From JBBKWH01 sp037968855 (GTDB lineage: Bacteria; Pseudomonadota; Gammaproteobacteria; Pseudomonadales; Moraxellaceae): DNA of 64,000 bases. The notes under the pieces were generated by a model. It was given only the letters and a program-made list of their open reading frames with translations. It was not told the origin of the DNA and ran no database searches. Made by a program: the position numbers and the translations under genes. The DNA lies in the NCBI GenBank assembly GCA_037968855.1, contig JBBKWH010000098.1, positions 41,180 to 105,179 on the forward strand, given 5' to 3'. Of the stretch, positions 63,249 through 64,000 are shown in pieces (position 1 is the first letter of the stretch; the number at the start of each line of letters is the position of its first letter).

Positions 63249-63521
63249 TTACTTGCTGAGATAGTCTTTGAGGATGGCGTCGGCACGGCTGTTGCCGGTT
63301 TGGGTGATGGGTTCTGGCGTGGGTGGTTCGCCGTAATATAGCGGTTGGCCCCAGTCATTGCAGAGAACGTACCAAAGGCCACCGATTTTTTCGCCGGATA
63401 ATAATCCGATTTCGATGTGGCGAATGATGGTGCGTTTGCAGGGTCTGCTATGGGCGTCTTTGTAGTACTGCTTGATAAACACAGAGATTTTGACGCGCTG
63501 GTTTGGGATGGTTTGGTTCAT
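63249..63521 (-). CDS. Putative excisionase/AlpA-like protein
   Basis: 90 residues, 18 bp upstream of the second integrase gene on the same strand. CKRTIIRHIEIGLLSGEKIG followed by GLWYVLCNDW resembles the winged/MerR-like DNA-binding fold of phage excisionases. Role inferred from size, fold pattern and position. Confidence 0.65.
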   Translation of the reverse strand: MNQTIPNQRVKISVFIKQYYKDAHSRPCKRTIIRHIEIGLLSGEKIGGLWYVLCNDWGQPLYYGEPPTPEPITQTGNSRADAILKDYLSK

Positions 63522-63553
63522 GGCTCACATCATGACAGGGTGTTGAGAAATTC

Positions 63554-63575
63554 ACAGACGCCAGTTGGTGTCTGT
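63554..63575. other. Intergenic hairpin
   Basis: ACAGACGCCA / TGGTGTCTGT, a 10-bp inverted repeat with a 2-base centre, between the excisionase-like gene and the gene at the right edge. No T-tract on either side, so a regulator site is as likely as a transcript end. Confidence 0.45.
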
Positions 63576-63588
63576 GGGTGGGTTGGGT

Positions 63589-64000
63589 TTAGTGGCTAAT
63601 GGGTCGTTCTGGTTTTTTGAAGATCCAGCATTTGATGGTTGGGCTGTTGTTGGTGAGGTCTGGGCTACCTTTTTTGCGGACGGGGTGGTTCTTTTTGATG
63701 AAGCTGTAGCTTTTGCTACTGAGTAGCAGTTGTTTGATGGTGTTGAGTTCGGGCAGTTGTTGGCGGCATTCAAACGCCCATTTGTAGAAGTCGTTGAGGT
63801 TGATGGCCACGGTGGGATCGGTGTCTTTGTGATGGTTGATAACGATGTCGCGGCCATGTTCCATGTATTCATAAACTTCCCAGAATTTTTCGACATCTGG
63901 ATGATCAAGATCTAGGGAGTCGATGCGCTGCCGTGCAATGACTTTGAGCAGTTGTTGGGTGTCGATGACCTGCTCGAGGTCAATGTAGCCATCTAGAATG
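63589..64000 (-). CDS. C-terminal part of a protein cut by the right window edge
   Basis: The minus-strand frame is open from the stop at 63589 to the window edge (about 136 codons), passing an internal ATG at 63864 without interruption (visible upstream: DSLDLDHPDVEKFWEVYEY). The end, LLLSSKSYSFIKKNHPVRKK then TIKCWIFKK, resembles the C-terminal winged domain of primase/helicase-type replication proteins of mobile elements. That role is a guess; the gene is incomplete. Confidence 0.6.
   Translation of the reverse strand, partial: ILDGYIDLEQVIDTQQLLKVIARQRIDSLDLDHPDVEKFWEVYEYMEHGRDIVINHHKDTDPTVAINLNDFYKWAFECRQQLPELNTIKQLLLSSKSYSFIKKNHPVRKKGSPDLTNNSPTIKCWIFKKPERPISH

Overview
The window is the chromosome of a gammaproteobacterium, most likely in or near the Moraxellaceae. 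This is inferred from the EF-P/EpmB pair, the moderate GC content and Acinetobacter-like phage genes; no rRNA or species marker is present. It is dominated by one apparently complete temperate prophage of about 56 kb (5862-61930) inserted in the 3' end of tRNA-Val(GAC). A second integrative element starts at the same attachment sequence and runs off the right edge. Host genes at the left are the end of epmB (minus), efp, and a MoxR ATPase - DUF58 - transglutaminase (TgpA-like) operon, followed by the tRNA gene. Prophage layout: int (6100-7116) converges with a long leftward early operon (15755 down to 7109) that holds coiled-coil and small unknown proteins, a RecE-like nuclease, RecT, and a protein carrying an H-NS type DNA-binding tail. 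The immunity region (15840-18600) has a CI-like S24 repressor with two exported proteins directly downstream, then operators, Cro-like and CII-like genes. Rightward early genes (18688-24685) cover replication (two winged-helix segments; a DUF1376-like protein), an ASCH protein, many small overlapping ORFs, a DUF559/Vsr-like nuclease and a candidate Q antiterminator. An AT-rich insert (24786-25999) carries an AbiTii-domain protein and a small partner. Lysis genes (26755-27886) and the late operon (27951-61079) follow: terminase, P22-type portal, scaffold, N4-gp56-type capsid, adaptor, tail and fibre proteins including an SGNH hydrolase, internal virion proteins with a lytic transglycosylase, and one 3745-residue PLxRFG-type polyvalent protein. 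The virion plan has no tape measure, sheath or tail-tube genes, so it is podovirus-like. The strongest unexplained signals are these. (1) Two 65-codon ORFs nested in the +1 frame of the giant gene, homologous to each other with many synonymous differences. (2) A divergent CsrA-like ORF overlapping the capsid gene start. (3) A predicted exported protein in the repressor operon whose C-terminal end matches part of the phage's own scaffold protein. (4) An AbiTii-type two-gene cassette. (5) An H-NS domain fused to a duplicated phage domain. (6) A 37-residue lipoprotein gene overlapping the end of the giant gene.
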